Origin: Candidatus Zixiibacteriota bacterium
Lineage (GTDB): Bacteria; Zixibacteria; MSB-5A5; GN15; FEB-12
DNA: 63,606 bases
Assembly: GCA_021163775.1 (NCBI GenBank)
Contig: JAGGTI010000030.1
Location: forward strand, 1-63,606
Direction of reading: 5' to 3'
The first letter of the stretch is position 1. The number at the start of each line of letters is the position of its first letter. A model generated the notes under the pieces. The model was given only the letters and a program-made list of their open reading frames with translations. It ran no database searches and was not told the DNA's origin. This document shows, piece after piece, positions 9,114-17,732 of this stretch. The position numbers were made by a program, and so were the translations under genes.

Positions 9114-9476
9114 ATGAATCTATTCAAAGTTTGCTTCATAATATCAACCGCACTACTTTTGACCGCCTGCGGCGGCGACCAACCGGATCCAGAGACAGCA
9201 AAAACAGCTCCAGACGGGTTTTCCGACAGCTTAGTAATCGAACTGGCAGGAGCCGATTCCGTTACGGTTCTTGATTTAGTTCGCGAATCTCACCAGGTGG
9301 CCTACCGCACCACACTGAGCGGAGCATTTGTGACCGCGATTGACTCGGTTGAAAACGGTGGCGGTTATTTCTGGGTTTACACGGTCAATGACATTCAGGT
9401 ATCGTTGGCTTGCAATGACTGTTTTACATCCGATGACGACCGCGTGAAATGGCATTTCCGAAAGTTTGGAGAATAA
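9114..9476 (+). CDS. Small lipoprotein with DUF4430-like domain
   Basis: The start is the ATG at 9114 (MNLFKVCFIIS...), which begins directly with a lipoprotein signal. The lipobox is LLTAC, with Cys at about residue 18. The mature protein is about 100 residues. Its end ('GGGYFWVYTVNDIQV' ... 'DDDRVKWHF') matches the DUF4430 pattern, a transcobalamin-like small beta domain found in surface proteins. No Shine-Dalgarno is evident. A longer frame opening at 9078 would put the signal peptide internally and is less likely. The ligand is unknown. Confidence 0.7.
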   Translation: MNLFKVCFIISTALLLTACGGDQPDPETAKTAPDGFSDSLVIELAGADSVTVLDLVRESHQVAYRTTLSGAFVTAIDSVENGGGYFWVYTVNDIQVSLACNDCFTSDDDRVKWHFRKFGE

Positions 9477-9498
9477 CAAACCGGTTGATCTACCGTAG

Positions 9499-9520
9499 GT
9501 CTGGTTGCTTGCAACCTGAC
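9499..9520. repeat. Palindromic intergenic repeat (GGTTGC-TT-GCAACC)
   Basis: A short palindrome with core 9503-9516, flanked by 'TACCGTAGGTC' and 'CTGAC'. The same unit occurs at 21296-21317 and, diverged or partial, near 57468 and 59452. It may act as a terminator-like hairpin but has no T tract. Confidence 0.6.
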
Positions 9521-9579
9521 AGATGGTTTCGACATTGATGATATATTGTGGGCGGCAGATGTTCCATCTGCCGATCCGA

Positions 9580-9885
9580 TCAGACTTTCACGGTCGGGAT
9601 TTTGTCCGTCGCCTTCTTGACCATCTTTTTCATAGCCATTGAATTGTCGAAATTCTTTTTGAGATAGTCATCGATCGCTTTGTCCAACAGTGCTTCAATT
9701 TTAGTTTCCTGGAAATGCGCCATCACTTTCAGCTTGCCCAGGTGCTCCTGTTTGATCCACAAGTTCTTGCGTTTCCACTCGTTGCCAGCCCGATCGATTC
9801 GTGCATCAGAAACTATGATCGAATTTTCCGACTGATCAACCGATTCATTTGTTTTCTGCTCTTTTTTGCTCCCAAAGATACCCAC
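9580..9885 (-). CDS. Ribbon-helix-helix-like small protein
   Basis: I choose the GTG at 9885 (reads MGIFGSKKEQK...), because GAGG lies 9 nt upstream; the frame continues open to a TTG at 9972. The product has about 101 residues. The first 40 are hydrophilic. The C-terminal part ('RKNLWIKQEHLGKLKVMAHF' then 'ETKIEALLDKAIDDYLKK') follows the beta strand, helix, helix pattern of CopG/RHH proteins, with a basic tail after it. It may bind DNA as a dimer; the target is unknown. It is convergent with the lipoprotein at 9114 and divergent from the small lysine-rich gene at 10020. Confidence 0.6.
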   Translation of the reverse strand: MGIFGSKKEQKTNESVDQSENSIIVSDARIDRAGNEWKRKNLWIKQEHLGKLKVMAHFQETKIEALLDKAIDDYLKKNFDNSMAMKKMVKKATDKIPTVKV

Positions 9886-10019
9886 GGGAATTTCCTCGCT
9901 TGAGTTGATCTCTTTACCGCTATTATCGACATTCTCAGGCCCAGTCGTTAAGGTGTGATAAAATATTGACAAACTGGCTCATCGCTTGTTTGTTTACAAT
10001 ACAGTGAAAGGAGGCCTAT

Positions 10020-10112
10020 ATGGCTAAGGGAAGAGATGCCCGGAAAAAAGAGACCAAGAAGCCAAAGAAGAAAAAGAAGAAGGTCGAAAAACCAGTAGAA
10101 AAGCCGAAATAG
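10020..10112 (+). CDS. 30-residue lysine-rich small protein
   Basis: A short frame with a strong AAAGGAGG ribosome site 6 nt before the ATG. It encodes MAKGRDARKKETKK followed by lysine/proline-rich sequence and ends at TAG (10110-10112). Fourteen of 30 residues are lysine. The start resembles the tiny 'MAKGxD...KK' basic proteins of unknown role seen in many bacterial genomes, possibly ribosome- or nucleic acid-associated. Its ribosome site is much better than that of the following kdsA, about 70 nt downstream. Confidence 0.6.
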   Translation: MAKGRDARKKETKKPKKKKKKVEKPVEKPK

Positions 10113-10184
10113 CGATTTGGCCCATCTACGGCAAATCGAATTTCCACTGGCAATCCGGCCCACCCGGATTATATTCGGGCTATC

Positions 10185-10979
10185 ATGAATGATACCTTGA
10201 AACAAGTCGAGGCCGGAAAGTTTTTTCTCATTGCTGGGCCGTGCGCGGCCGAGTCCGAACAGCTATGTCTTGATGTTGCTGAAAAAGTCGCCGCGCTGGC
10301 CGACAAGTTCTGTCTGCCGTACATTTTCAAATCGTCATTTACCAAAGCGAATCGCACTTCGGCCGGGTCATACACCGGCCCGGGGCTTGACGAAGGCCTG
10401 CGCATACTGCAAAAAGTCAAAGACGAGTTCGATCTGCCAGTCCTTACCGATATTCACGAAACCAATCAGATCGAAGCGGTCGCGCAGGTCGCCGATATCC
10501 TTCAAATACCGGCGTTTCTCTGCCGCCAGACTAACCTGATCGAGCAGGCGGCGGCAACCGGCAAGTGGATCAATATCAAGAAAGGCCAATTCCTCGCTCC
10601 TGATGATATGGCCAAGACTGCGGCAAAAGCGAATTCAAATAAAATCATGCTGACTGAACGCGGCTCGACATTCGGCTATCACAACTTAGTTGTCGATTTC
10701 CGCGCACTACTCATCATGCGTGAAACCGGACATAAGATTGTCTTTGATGCTACCCACTCGTTGCAACTTCCCGGTGGCGGCGGAGCAGTATCGGCTGGCC
10801 AACCGCAACTGGTGATACCGATGGCCCGCGCGGCGGCGGCTATTGGAATCGATGGTCTGTTTGTCGAAACACACCCGAACCCATCCGAGGCGCTCTGCGA
10901 TGCCAGCGTAATGTTACCACTCAACCAAATGGAAAAACTGTTGGCATCGGTGACGAAAATCCGGGAGGCTTTGAAATAA
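10185..10979 (+). CDS. kdsA: 3-deoxy-8-phosphooctulonate synthase
   Basis: Condenses phosphoenolpyruvate with D-arabinose 5-phosphate to give Kdo-8-phosphate, the first committed step of the LPS inner-core sugar. The 264-residue length is standard. Family signatures are visible: 'LIAGPCAAESE' near the N-terminus, 'FKSSFTKANRTS', 'LPVLTDIH', 'NIKKGQFLAP', 'LTERGSTFGY', 'DATHSLQLPGG'. Cytoplasmic. It heads a compact kdsA-kdsC-kdsD run with a 3-nt gap to kdsC. The ATG at 10185 has only a weak ribosome site. Confidence 0.97.
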   Translation: MNDTLKQVEAGKFFLIAGPCAAESEQLCLDVAEKVAALADKFCLPYIFKSSFTKANRTSAGSYTGPGLDEGLRILQKVKDEFDLPVLTDIHETNQIEAVAQVADILQIPAFLCRQTNLIEQAAATGKWINIKKGQFLAPDDMAKTAAKANSNKIMLTERGSTFGYHNLVVDFRALLIMRETGHKIVFDATHSLQLPGGGGAVSAGQPQLVIPMARAAAAIGIDGLFVETHPNPSEALCDASVMLPLNQMEKLLASVTKIREALK

Positions 10980-10982
10980 ACG

Positions 10983-11513
10983 ATGGCCAGGCTCACGCAC
11001 GAACAATTTATCGAACGATTCAAATCAATCAAGTTACTGGCACTTGATGTTGATGGCGTTCTGACCGATGACTCGATCTTTTTCGGTTCCGGCGGACAGG
11101 AGTTCAAACGGTTCAACATCTCCGATGGATTCTACATGGTGATTGGAATGAAATCAGGGTTGGAACTGGCGATTGTCTCCGGTCGTTACTCGGCCGCTAC
11201 TGACAGCCGAATGAAAGATCTGGGCGTCAAATATGTGCTTCAGGCAAGAAAAGACAAAGTCGAACAGATCGCACCACTGTTAGATGAGTTGGGCCTTACG
11301 TTTGATGATGTCGCTTTTGTCGGCAACGAAATCCTTGACATAAAACTGGCCCGCAAAGTCGGACTTTCAATCGCGGTGGCCGATTCATCACCCGACCTTA
11401 TTGACGAAGTCAACTACGTCACCGAACGGGCCGGCGGCAAAGGGGCGGTGCGTGAAGTGATCGAGTGCTATTTCGAAGCGGTAGACATCAACCCGAAAGA
11501 TCTGGTGATCTGA
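10983..11513 (+). CDS. kdsC: 3-deoxy-D-manno-octulosonate 8-phosphate phosphatase (KdsC-like HAD)
   Basis: A 176-residue HAD-superfamily phosphatase of the YrbI/KdsC class, which removes phosphate from Kdo-8-P. The nucleophile loop is 'LALDVDGVLTDD' (residues ~19-30). 'IVSGR' is motif II, and a conserved Lys ('ARKDKVEQ') is motif III. Motif IV reads 'VGNEILDI', where the usual form is GDDxxDL, so the first acidic residue is replaced by Asn while Glu and Asp remain. It lies 3 nt after kdsA and overlaps the next gene by one base. Confidence 0.92.
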   Translation: MARLTHEQFIERFKSIKLLALDVDGVLTDDSIFFGSGGQEFKRFNISDGFYMVIGMKSGLELAIVSGRYSAATDSRMKDLGVKYVLQARKDKVEQIAPLLDELGLTFDDVAFVGNEILDIKLARKVGLSIAVADSSPDLIDEVNYVTERAGGKGAVREVIECYFEAVDINPKDLVI

Positions 11514-12481
11514 TGAATCTGGTCAAGTACGCGCAGGATGTTATCCGCCTTGAAGCCGAAGCTGTCAATGCGTTGGCCGACCGTTTGGACGAAAATTTCC
11601 AGGTAGCGGTTGATGCTATTCTCAACTGCAAGGGACGCGTGATTGTCGCCGGACTTGGCAAATCCGGTCTGGTCGGGCGCAAAATCGTGGCTACGTTCAA
11701 CTCGACCGGGATCTCATCGTTCTTTTTGCATCCGGCTGAAGCGTTGCACGGTGATCTTGGGTTGATCCGTTCCGAAGATATCCTGATGATTCTCTCCAAA
11801 TCGGGACGCCAGGAAGAACTCGAACTGATAATCGGTGCCGCACGAAGATTAGGTGTAAAGATTGTGGTTCTCGGGGGCAATCCTGAATCAACATTATACA
11901 ACAGGGCCGATATCGCACTCGACTGTTCGGTTGAAACCGAGGCCTCCCCCGATAACTTAGTGCCGACTTCATCGTCAACTGTTACGCTTGTTATGGGCGA
12001 TGCACTGGCGGTGGCACTGCTCAAGGCACGCAATTTCACTAAAGAAGATTTCGCACAGTTGCACCCGGGTGGGTTCCTGGGTCAACGACTGCTCAAACGG
12101 GTTTCCGAAGTACACCATATCAACAGCGAGATACCGCTGGTTGATGCCGACGCGAGTTTCTCGCGGATGATGGTCGAGATGAGTCGCAAACGCCTGGGGT
12201 GTGTAATTACACTTACCGCCGAAAAAAAAGTGGCCGGGATTTTCTGCGATGGCGACCTTCGGCGACTAATGGATAAAGACGGCGAATTTGATTTGCGGTC
12301 GCTGACAGCCGACGACACGATGCTCAAAAATCCCAAAACGATTTCGCAGGACGCGGTACTTGATGCGGCCCTGGCGATGATGGAACAACACGGAATCACG
12401 GTCCTCCCGACTGTAGACGACAACGACCACCTCACTGGCGTAATCCATTTGCACGACATTTTGAAGTCGAAGCTGGTGTAA
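11513..12481 (+). CDS. kdsD: D-arabinose 5-phosphate isomerase (SIS + two CBS domains)
   Basis: Interconverts ribulose 5-phosphate and arabinose 5-phosphate, the KdsA substrate. The start is the ATG overlapping the kdsC stop (TGATG), giving 322 residues. A SIS domain covers about 30-175 ('GRVIVAGLGKSGLVGRKI', 'FLHPAEALHGDLG', 'ILSKSGRQEEL', 'PTSSSTV'), followed by the 'QLHPGGFLGQRLL' linker and two CBS domains (~200-322) that may sense nucleotides. With kdsA and kdsC it makes a three-gene Kdo operon. A palindrome at 12488-12512 follows the stop. Confidence 0.95.
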   Translation: MNLVKYAQDVIRLEAEAVNALADRLDENFQVAVDAILNCKGRVIVAGLGKSGLVGRKIVATFNSTGISSFFLHPAEALHGDLGLIRSEDILMILSKSGRQEELELIIGAARRLGVKIVVLGGNPESTLYNRADIALDCSVETEASPDNLVPTSSSTVTLVMGDALAVALLKARNFTKEDFAQLHPGGFLGQRLLKRVSEVHHINSEIPLVDADASFSRMMVEMSRKRLGCVITLTAEKKVAGIFCDGDLRRLMDKDGEFDLRSLTADDTMLKNPKTISQDAVLDAALAMMEQHGITVLPTVDDNDHLTGVIHLHDILKSKLV

Positions 12482-12487
12482 CAGTAG

Positions 12488-12512
12488 GGCGGAACCCCTT
12501 AGCGGTTCCGCC
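12488..12512. repeat. GGCGGAACC palindrome (possible terminator)
   Basis: A 9-bp perfect stem (12488-12496 with 12504-12512) just after kdsD, without a T tract. The GGAACC/GGTTCC palindrome type recurs near 21120, 54085 and 57420, so it is a dispersed repeat that may also stop transcription. Confidence 0.55.
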
Positions 12513-12663
12513 ATTAACCACTGCTGGGTATCTCCAGTCGCTGGCATACCTGTCGGAACATCGACCTACATGATCTGGATGGAATATAAAACGAAGAAAG
12601 AATCGCTGGACAGGATTGGCATGCTGAAATCGCTTAGCTGACCCGAGACGTGAGGATGCTACT

Positions 12664-13701
12664 ATGAAGGCAAGGCCAAGACTGACCGGTAACCGCGTGA
12701 CAGCAACAGTCCAATATGCAATCGTCGTCCTGTGTTTGGTAACGAATCAAATCCCCAGCAATCTGCAGGCGGCCGACAATCCATTCGGCTTCATAGAGAC
12801 CCGTAGCCAATCACCAGTACAACAACTTAGGTGTGGTCCGATTCATCATGTTCCCTGGGTGATACCAGCAGATACCTACACTCTGAGTATTCGCCACAAC
12901 TGGAAAAACATGTGGCTGTACCGCCATGATATTTGTCGTATAGATGCCGAAGTCCACGAAGTCATCACTCGGTTGCGTATTGGTCTCGGCAGAGGGCTTG
13001 AAATCGAAGGAGAATTACCGGTAAGATACGTTTCGGGTGGAATAATGGATGGTCTGATAGAAGGTTTTCATGACTCTTTCAATATAGATAATGCAGGGCG
13101 AGATGATTTTCCTCGCGATGACTTTGCTTTCAACATTCGCAATGGAAGCGGTGACGATGGCTGGTCTCACAGCGGTGCTGAGCAGACGGGCTGGAACCTG
13201 GGTAACGCGACTCTCGCACTGAGCTTTGATGTTGGCACAATTGCTTCAATCAAGCCTCGCTTGATCATGACGCTGGGACTGAAGTTCCCAACTGGCACAA
13301 GGACTGAGTTCTTTGGGAATCAGTCGATGGATATAACTTTATCCATGAGTGGCGGTATCAATGTCGGATCGTTGCACTGGTACGCAAGTTCAGCAGTCAG
13401 CTACTATGGTGATAAAAAAATGATTGGTATTAAACTGCGTCAATGGCGTATCAGCAATCTAGTCGGGCTTGAGTATAAGGGCGAGAAGAGTAATCATGCT
13501 TGGACAGCTCAGATTCTGCATGAGAATGGCGTTGCCCACAATTACGATGTGTTCTCAGATGCCACATATGAAGTGATGTTTGGATATCAATGCCGTCTGT
13601 TTCCACGGGTCTTGATGGAGTTCAGTATCTTGGAAAACGTTTTCATATTCGATAACAGTCCCGATTTTGGATTTCATACGGCACTTACTCATAGTTTATA
13701 G
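12664..13701 (+). CDS. DUF3187-type outer-membrane protein
   Basis: A 345-residue exported protein. A hydrophobic signal (residues ~15-38, ending near 'LQAAD') leads into 'NPFGFIETRSQSPVQQLR'. Later come 'IRHNWKNMWLY', 'LRIGLGRGLEIEGELPV', 'FPTGTRTEFFGNQSMDI' and a C-terminal aromatic-rich strand. This is the pattern of DUF3187 proteins, predicted 12-16-stranded outer-membrane barrels. It may be a pore or lipid-linked barrel; no substrate is known. A lone gene about 180 nt after kdsD. Confidence 0.72.
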   Translation: MKARPRLTGNRVTATVQYAIVVLCLVTNQIPSNLQAADNPFGFIETRSQSPVQQLRCGPIHHVPWVIPADTYTLSIRHNWKNMWLYRHDICRIDAEVHEVITRLRIGLGRGLEIEGELPVRYVSGGIMDGLIEGFHDSFNIDNAGRDDFPRDDFAFNIRNGSGDDGWSHSGAEQTGWNLGNATLALSFDVGTIASIKPRLIMTLGLKFPTGTRTEFFGNQSMDITLSMSGGINVGSLHWYASSAVSYYGDKKMIGIKLRQWRISNLVGLEYKGEKSNHAWTAQILHENGVAHNYDVFSDATYEVMFGYQCRLFPRVLMEFSILENVFIFDNSPDFGFHTALTHSL

Positions 13702-14021
13702 AATGATATAAACCGTACAAAGTTAGGTAAAACAGGTCCATCTTTGGACCCGCCACCTGAAGTAAGCCACCCTTCGACAGGCTCAGGGTGACAATGCTGG
13801 AACCCCTGCGGTTCCAACATTGACATCCGGAACCAATCCCGACGCAAATTGGCTCACGAGGATGTACACCCCACATAATCTTGTTTCGTCATGCTTGCGG
13901 AAGCAAGCATGACAGATATGTATCCGGCGGATGTCCACATCTGCAGAAAAAAGCCGGCGCACGAAAACGTACGCCGGCCACAAACTTATCCAATAATGTC
14001 ATCAAGAAAACACAGGTATCG
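13702..14021. repeat. Intergenic repeat block between convergent genes
   Basis: 320 bases without a gene, carrying several dispersed modules. These are a 'CCCTTCGACAGGCTCAGGG' element (13771-13790), a GGAACC..GGTTCC palindrome (about 13799-13817), a 'CATGCTTGC..GCAAGCATG' palindrome (about 13890-13912), and an inverted copy of the CAGATGT-GGACATCTG type unit (13915-13946). The terminator of the YkgJ-like gene follows. Confidence 0.65.
13947..13979 (-). terminator. Rho-independent terminator of the zinc-ribbon/YkgJ gene pair
   Basis: An 11-bp stem (13953-13963 with 13969-13979, one mismatch), followed on the minus strand by six T's. It lies about 45 nt past the stop of the YkgJ-like gene. Confidence 0.85.
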
Positions 14022-14849
14022 TTACTTCAACTTACCTTTCAAGCGAAGCTCTTTCTCCTTGTCCTCAGCAATCTCGTCTTTGATCTTCATCGTGTCTTCA
14101 CCAAAGATAGCGAATCTGATCCAGCGAAAACCAAAACGCAATAGCGCTACATCATCGGCTTTGATCCGGTCCTGCTCAGTCTGATCAACAATGAACTTAC
14201 GGAGAAAACTACTATTGAATACAAAGTCACGGAACTTATCGACATTGTAGCATGCCATGAAGAACATCTCTACCTGCTTTGGGGTAATTCCCTGACCCTC
14301 CCTGAAGAAAGGGTGCAGAGTGACATCTTTGAACTCGCGTCCCATAGCATCGTATTCATCAACGCCCTGGTTGCGCATCCAGCTGTCAACTGTCCACTTG
14401 TTCGATTCTTTGAAACCCTCACAAATAGGGTCGCGCATCAGAAAGTAGAAATCTTTATCGGTCGATTCTCCAGTCTCACCCGGTGACGCCAATCCGAGCG
14501 GATACATACGACAGGCCCAGGGACGATCTTCATAGACTGTACAACCCTTGTCGCCAACCAACTGGCAGGCCTTCTTGTCATCATCACTCATCCGAAACAT
14601 AACCACCGGATAAGGCAGATTCTTGTCGAACGGCATAATGGTATATTTCTTTAGGAACTCCTCGGATGTAATCTCCAACCGTTTCTTGAGTCGTACAATA
14701 TCGTACGGTGTCAGAAAGATATTCACATCGGCGCAACAACCGTTGAAGCACTTTACGCCCGGATGACAACCGAACGAAAACTCGGCATCACGGTCGAGAC
14801 GAGGATACTCTTTTAGAATCTCTTCTTTGAGACGTTGAATTTCGCTCAT
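14022..14849 (-). CDS. YkgJ-family cysteine-cluster protein
   Basis: A 275-residue cytoplasmic protein with the YkgJ/FliB-type Cys pattern: 'CHPGVKCFNGCC' near residue 28, then 'CQLVGDKGCTVYEDRPWACRMYPLG' -type cysteines around residues 95-118. The set of Cys residues is thought to bind zinc or an Fe-S cluster; the biochemical role is unknown. It overlaps the upstream zinc-ribbon gene by 4 nt (ATGA), so the two are cotranscribed. They follow aprA on the same strand, after a terminator. Proteins of this kind are often near sulfate-reduction genes, which suggests a support role, as inference. Confidence 0.8.
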   Translation of the reverse strand: MSEIQRLKEEILKEYPRLDRDAEFSFGCHPGVKCFNGCCADVNIFLTPYDIVRLKKRLEITSEEFLKKYTIMPFDKNLPYPVVMFRMSDDDKKACQLVGDKGCTVYEDRPWACRMYPLGLASPGETGESTDKDFYFLMRDPICEGFKESNKWTVDSWMRNQGVDEYDAMGREFKDVTLHPFFREGQGITPKQVEMFFMACYNVDKFRDFVFNSSFLRKFIVDQTEQDRIKADDVALLRFGFRWIRFAIFGEDTMKIKDEIAEDKEKELRLKGKLK

Positions 14850-15130
14850 TCGGTCTCTTCTCTCTCCTCGACGATCCGGTCACGGTGGGCCATCGCCGAC
14901 CAGACCGGCAACGGGCCGGATTCATTTGTTTCCGGATTAAGTCGGTGCCTATAAGACGCCTTCTGGTTATACTTGTCTTTCATGCGAACCCACCCCTTGA
15001 CGTAGTATGAACACTCATCATTGAAGCAAACGTACTGGGAATTGATACCCCACGATGACTCCAGTGGAGGTTTCCACAATTTCATTTTTGCGCCACAGTG
15101 CGGGCACAGAGTCTTGTCTTCATTTTCCAC
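14846..15130 (-). CDS. Small zinc-ribbon protein
   Basis: A 94-residue protein opening with 'LCPHCGAKMKLWKPP' and 'YVCFNDECSYYVKGW', which gives a CPxCG...C-x4-C zinc-ribbon of the Ogr/Delta or rubredoxin-knuckle style. The rest is charged and unrecognised ('YNQKASYRHRLNPE'). It overlaps the YkgJ-like gene by 4 nt and forms a two-gene unit with it, downstream of the sat-aprBA operon. A regulator or assembly factor is possible; I do not recognise a named family. Confidence 0.7.
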   Translation of the reverse strand: MENEDKTLCPHCGAKMKLWKPPLESSWGINSQYVCFNDECSYYVKGWVRMKDKYNQKASYRHRLNPETNESGPLPVWSAMAHRDRIVEEREETE

Positions 15131-15228
15131 AGTAACTGCTTTCTAAAAGGTTTGCAGAATCTCCACCTGATTGCTCAGGTTTTATGAAGATACTACTTGA
15201 GCGGCTCTTGTCAACCTCCCGGAAATCA

Positions 15229-15257
15229 AAGCCCCCCTGGTAAAACCGGGAGGGCTT
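15229..15257 (-). terminator. Terminator of the sat-aprBA operon
   Basis: A 12-bp imperfect stem (15229-15240 with 15246-15257, one mismatch and one G-T pair), followed on the minus strand by a short T-rich stretch, about 30 nt after the aprA stop. Confidence 0.75.
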
Positions 15258-15286
15258 AAGGTACTCAAAAGCAACCAGTCTCTCGA

Positions 15287-17197
15287 CTAGGCGTGCTCAG
15301 CAGCGTTGGGATAGACGTGCAGCATAGGCCGCTTGATCATTTCCCATTCGTCCGTCGCCGGGATCCACTTGCAGTTGGCAAACGCGTGCCAGTTTTCCTC
15401 GTCCATGGTCGGACAATCGGAACGGCGGTAGTAGCCAGGCCAGCGGGTCTCTTCACGGAACAGGATAGTGCGAGTATGGGCTTCAGCCTGCCACATGCGC
15501 TGGATATTCTCAAAGCAACGCAGTAACTCGTGGAGGTCGGCCGCGGCCAAATTCGCGCTGTCTTCCTTCAGCATACCGAGCAGTTCCATAGCACGATCAA
15601 GGTGGGCCTTGTTCGTCGAGAACTGAGCGGATACACCAGCCACATATTCATCCATCATCTTCTGCAGACGGAACATGAACATCTTAGGCTTGATGTAGTT
15701 CGGGTTGATTTCCGGATCCGTGGTCTCCTTGGAATGCTTCTCAAAAAGCTCGAGTGGCTTAAGGATGGCGGCTATATAAGCGTCAACCTGAGCCTGATCG
15801 ACCTTCGGAAGGCTATTGTTGTCAACGATGTAACGAATGGCAGACTTACCCGCAATACGACCCTCGGCATGTGAACCGGAGGAGAATTTGTGGGAGGAAG
15901 CACCCGAGGCATCACCGGTACAGAACAGACCATTTACGGTCGACATGCATTCGTAACCCCAGAAGTACTCAGCCTTGGTCTCGTCGCTCTGGAGATCTTC
16001 CGGACCAGAAACCCAGGCACCCGAAGCGCCGGAGTGAGAACCGATGAAATACGGCTCGGCGGCGGCAATTTCAGAATGCTTCTTTTCCGGTTCTACGTTG
16101 GAAGCGGCCCAGAGAATAGCCTGTGAGATCGTCATATCCAGGAAGTCTTCCCAAGCCTCAGTTTCGAGTTCTTTCAGCTTCTTCTTGGCGGCTTTTTCGT
16201 CACCGGCTTCAGCGGCGATCTTCTGGATGGCTACTTCCGTCTTCATGAAGATCGGACCCTTGCCTTCCATCACATCCATCATACCAAGCCAGTTACGCAG
16301 GTTGGCCGGGATCGGCTTAACCAAACCGTAAGGTTTCCATCTTTCGAGTTCGTCGCGACGTTCCAGCATGTAGTTTCCGCCCTCGGAGTTCAGAGCCGCG
16401 GACTTAAACAGGAGGAACCAGGCACCGACCGGACCATAGGCATCCTTGAAACGAACCGGGATGAAACGAACTTCCTGAGAAGTCATCTCGGCACCGGCGC
16501 GAAGTGTGAAATAGGCCGAAGAACCGGAGTTCCACGGCGGATACCAGGCGCGACCCAGACCTTCACCGGTTGAGCGAGGTTTGAAGACGTGCACAGCACC
16601 ACCCATGTTACAAATGGTGGCCTTGGCGTTAAAGACGTATATCTTGTTTTCACGAGTCGAGAAACCAACAGCTCCAGCAACTCTATCGCCATCCATCAGC
16701 GGCTCGGTAATAAAAATGCGCTCAAAGTATTCGCCACCGGCTTCAGTCAAAGCGTTCTTGGCGGCTTCCGAGACAATTACCTTGTAGGATTCGCCGTTGA
16801 TCATCAACTGCCAGCGACCTTCATGGACATAGTTGCCATCGTCGTCTTTCCAGATCGGCAGACCCCATTTTTCAAAGAGGTGCACACTGGAATCGACGTG
16901 GCGGGCAATCGAAGCCACGAGATCTTCACGAATAATACCCATCAAGTCCATGCGAACATAGTTCACATAGTCCTCAATGGTGTTGTTACCGGACGTCAGA
17001 TCAACGTACTGGTTGATAGCTGACAGACCCATAGCCACAGCGCCGGAGCGATCCATGGAGGCCTTATCAATAAGCGTAACCTTCAGACCATTTTTCTTGG
17101 CCCAGTATGACGCTTCTACTGCGGCGCCACAGGCACCCATACCACCACCCAAAATCAGGAGATCAGTGGTGACGTTTACAGTTTCAAATTTCTGCAT
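15287..17197 (-). CDS. aprA: Adenylylsulfate (APS) reductase alpha subunit
   Basis: Flavoprotein subunit of APS reductase, which reduces adenosine 5'-phosphosulfate to sulfite and AMP. The 636 residues begin with a Rossmann FAD site 'LLILGGGMGACGAAVEA' and 'DKASMDRSGAVAMGLSAINQY'. The active-site region 'WYPPWNSGSSAYFTLRAGAEM' plus 'EVRFIPVRFKD' carries the conserved Trp and Arg residues of AprA. 'CTGDASGASSHKFSSGS' is the C-terminal FAD loop. It pairs with AprB, 19 nt upstream. The ATG at 17197 follows an AGAAAGG site. Confidence 0.98.
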   Translation of the reverse strand: MQKFETVNVTTDLLILGGGMGACGAAVEASYWAKKNGLKVTLIDKASMDRSGAVAMGLSAINQYVDLTSGNNTIEDYVNYVRMDLMGIIREDLVASIARHVDSSVHLFEKWGLPIWKDDDGNYVHEGRWQLMINGESYKVIVSEAAKNALTEAGGEYFERIFITEPLMDGDRVAGAVGFSTRENKIYVFNAKATICNMGGAVHVFKPRSTGEGLGRAWYPPWNSGSSAYFTLRAGAEMTSQEVRFIPVRFKDAYGPVGAWFLLFKSAALNSEGGNYMLERRDELERWKPYGLVKPIPANLRNWLGMMDVMEGKGPIFMKTEVAIQKIAAEAGDEKAAKKKLKELETEAWEDFLDMTISQAILWAASNVEPEKKHSEIAAAEPYFIGSHSGASGAWVSGPEDLQSDETKAEYFWGYECMSTVNGLFCTGDASGASSHKFSSGSHAEGRIAGKSAIRYIVDNNSLPKVDQAQVDAYIAAILKPLELFEKHSKETTDPEINPNYIKPKMFMFRLQKMMDEYVAGVSAQFSTNKAHLDRAMELLGMLKEDSANLAAADLHELLRCFENIQRMWQAEAHTRTILFREETRWPGYYRRSDCPTMDEENWHAFANCKWIPATDEWEMIKRPMLHVYPNAAEHA

Positions 17198-17216
17198 TGT
17201 AACCTTTCTTCTGATC

Positions 17217-17657
17217 CTATTTAAGGGTGTACATTTTGTCGAGTTTCAACGCTTCCGGCTCTTGGGCCAGAATGCAGTCGTTAAGATTGTCATGAGCCGT
17301 GGCGTAACCACCGCTCGGAACCGCTTTACCCTCTTCCGTAGTACGGATGGGGAACTTGAACCGTTTGAGCATACCGTTACGGAACTTGACTGTCCACATG
17401 ATAGCGTCCGTAGAACGCATCGGTGTTACAGTAGCACCCATGGGAACAAAGTCGGCGTAACCCCGAACCTCGATTGCCTGTACCGGGCAAATCTTGACGC
17501 AACTGTAACATTCCCAGCACATCTCTGGTTCCTGGTTGTAAGCCTTCATCGAGTCTTTGTTCAGCACCATGAGATCGTTAGGACATACGTACTGGCAAGC
17601 TGTCTTGTCCAGTGCCTTACATCCATCACACTTCTCAGTGATCACAAAACTTGGCAT
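17217..17657 (-). CDS. aprB: Adenylylsulfate reductase beta subunit
   Basis: A 146-residue ferredoxin-type subunit that carries electrons to the AprA flavin. Two [4Fe-4S] motifs are seen: 'CDGCKALDKTACQYVCP' and 'CWECYSCVKICPVQAI'. The C-terminal tail ('GGYATAHDNL...LDKMYTLK') is the AprB-specific extension that wraps around AprA. Strong AGGAGG ribosome site. The order is sat-aprB-aprA, and the electron donor is presumably QmoABC, encoded elsewhere in this window. Confidence 0.98.
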   Translation of the reverse strand: MPSFVITEKCDGCKALDKTACQYVCPNDLMVLNKDSMKAYNQEPEMCWECYSCVKICPVQAIEVRGYADFVPMGATVTPMRSTDAIMWTVKFRNGMLKRFKFPIRTTEEGKAVPSGGYATAHDNLNDCILAQEPEALKLDKMYTLK

Positions 17658-17732
17658 TAATACCTCCTGATTCGCGGCCTGTTACCAGGCTCAAATCAAC
17701 TTCAGCGTTTAAGTACTTAGCACTTATTATTC

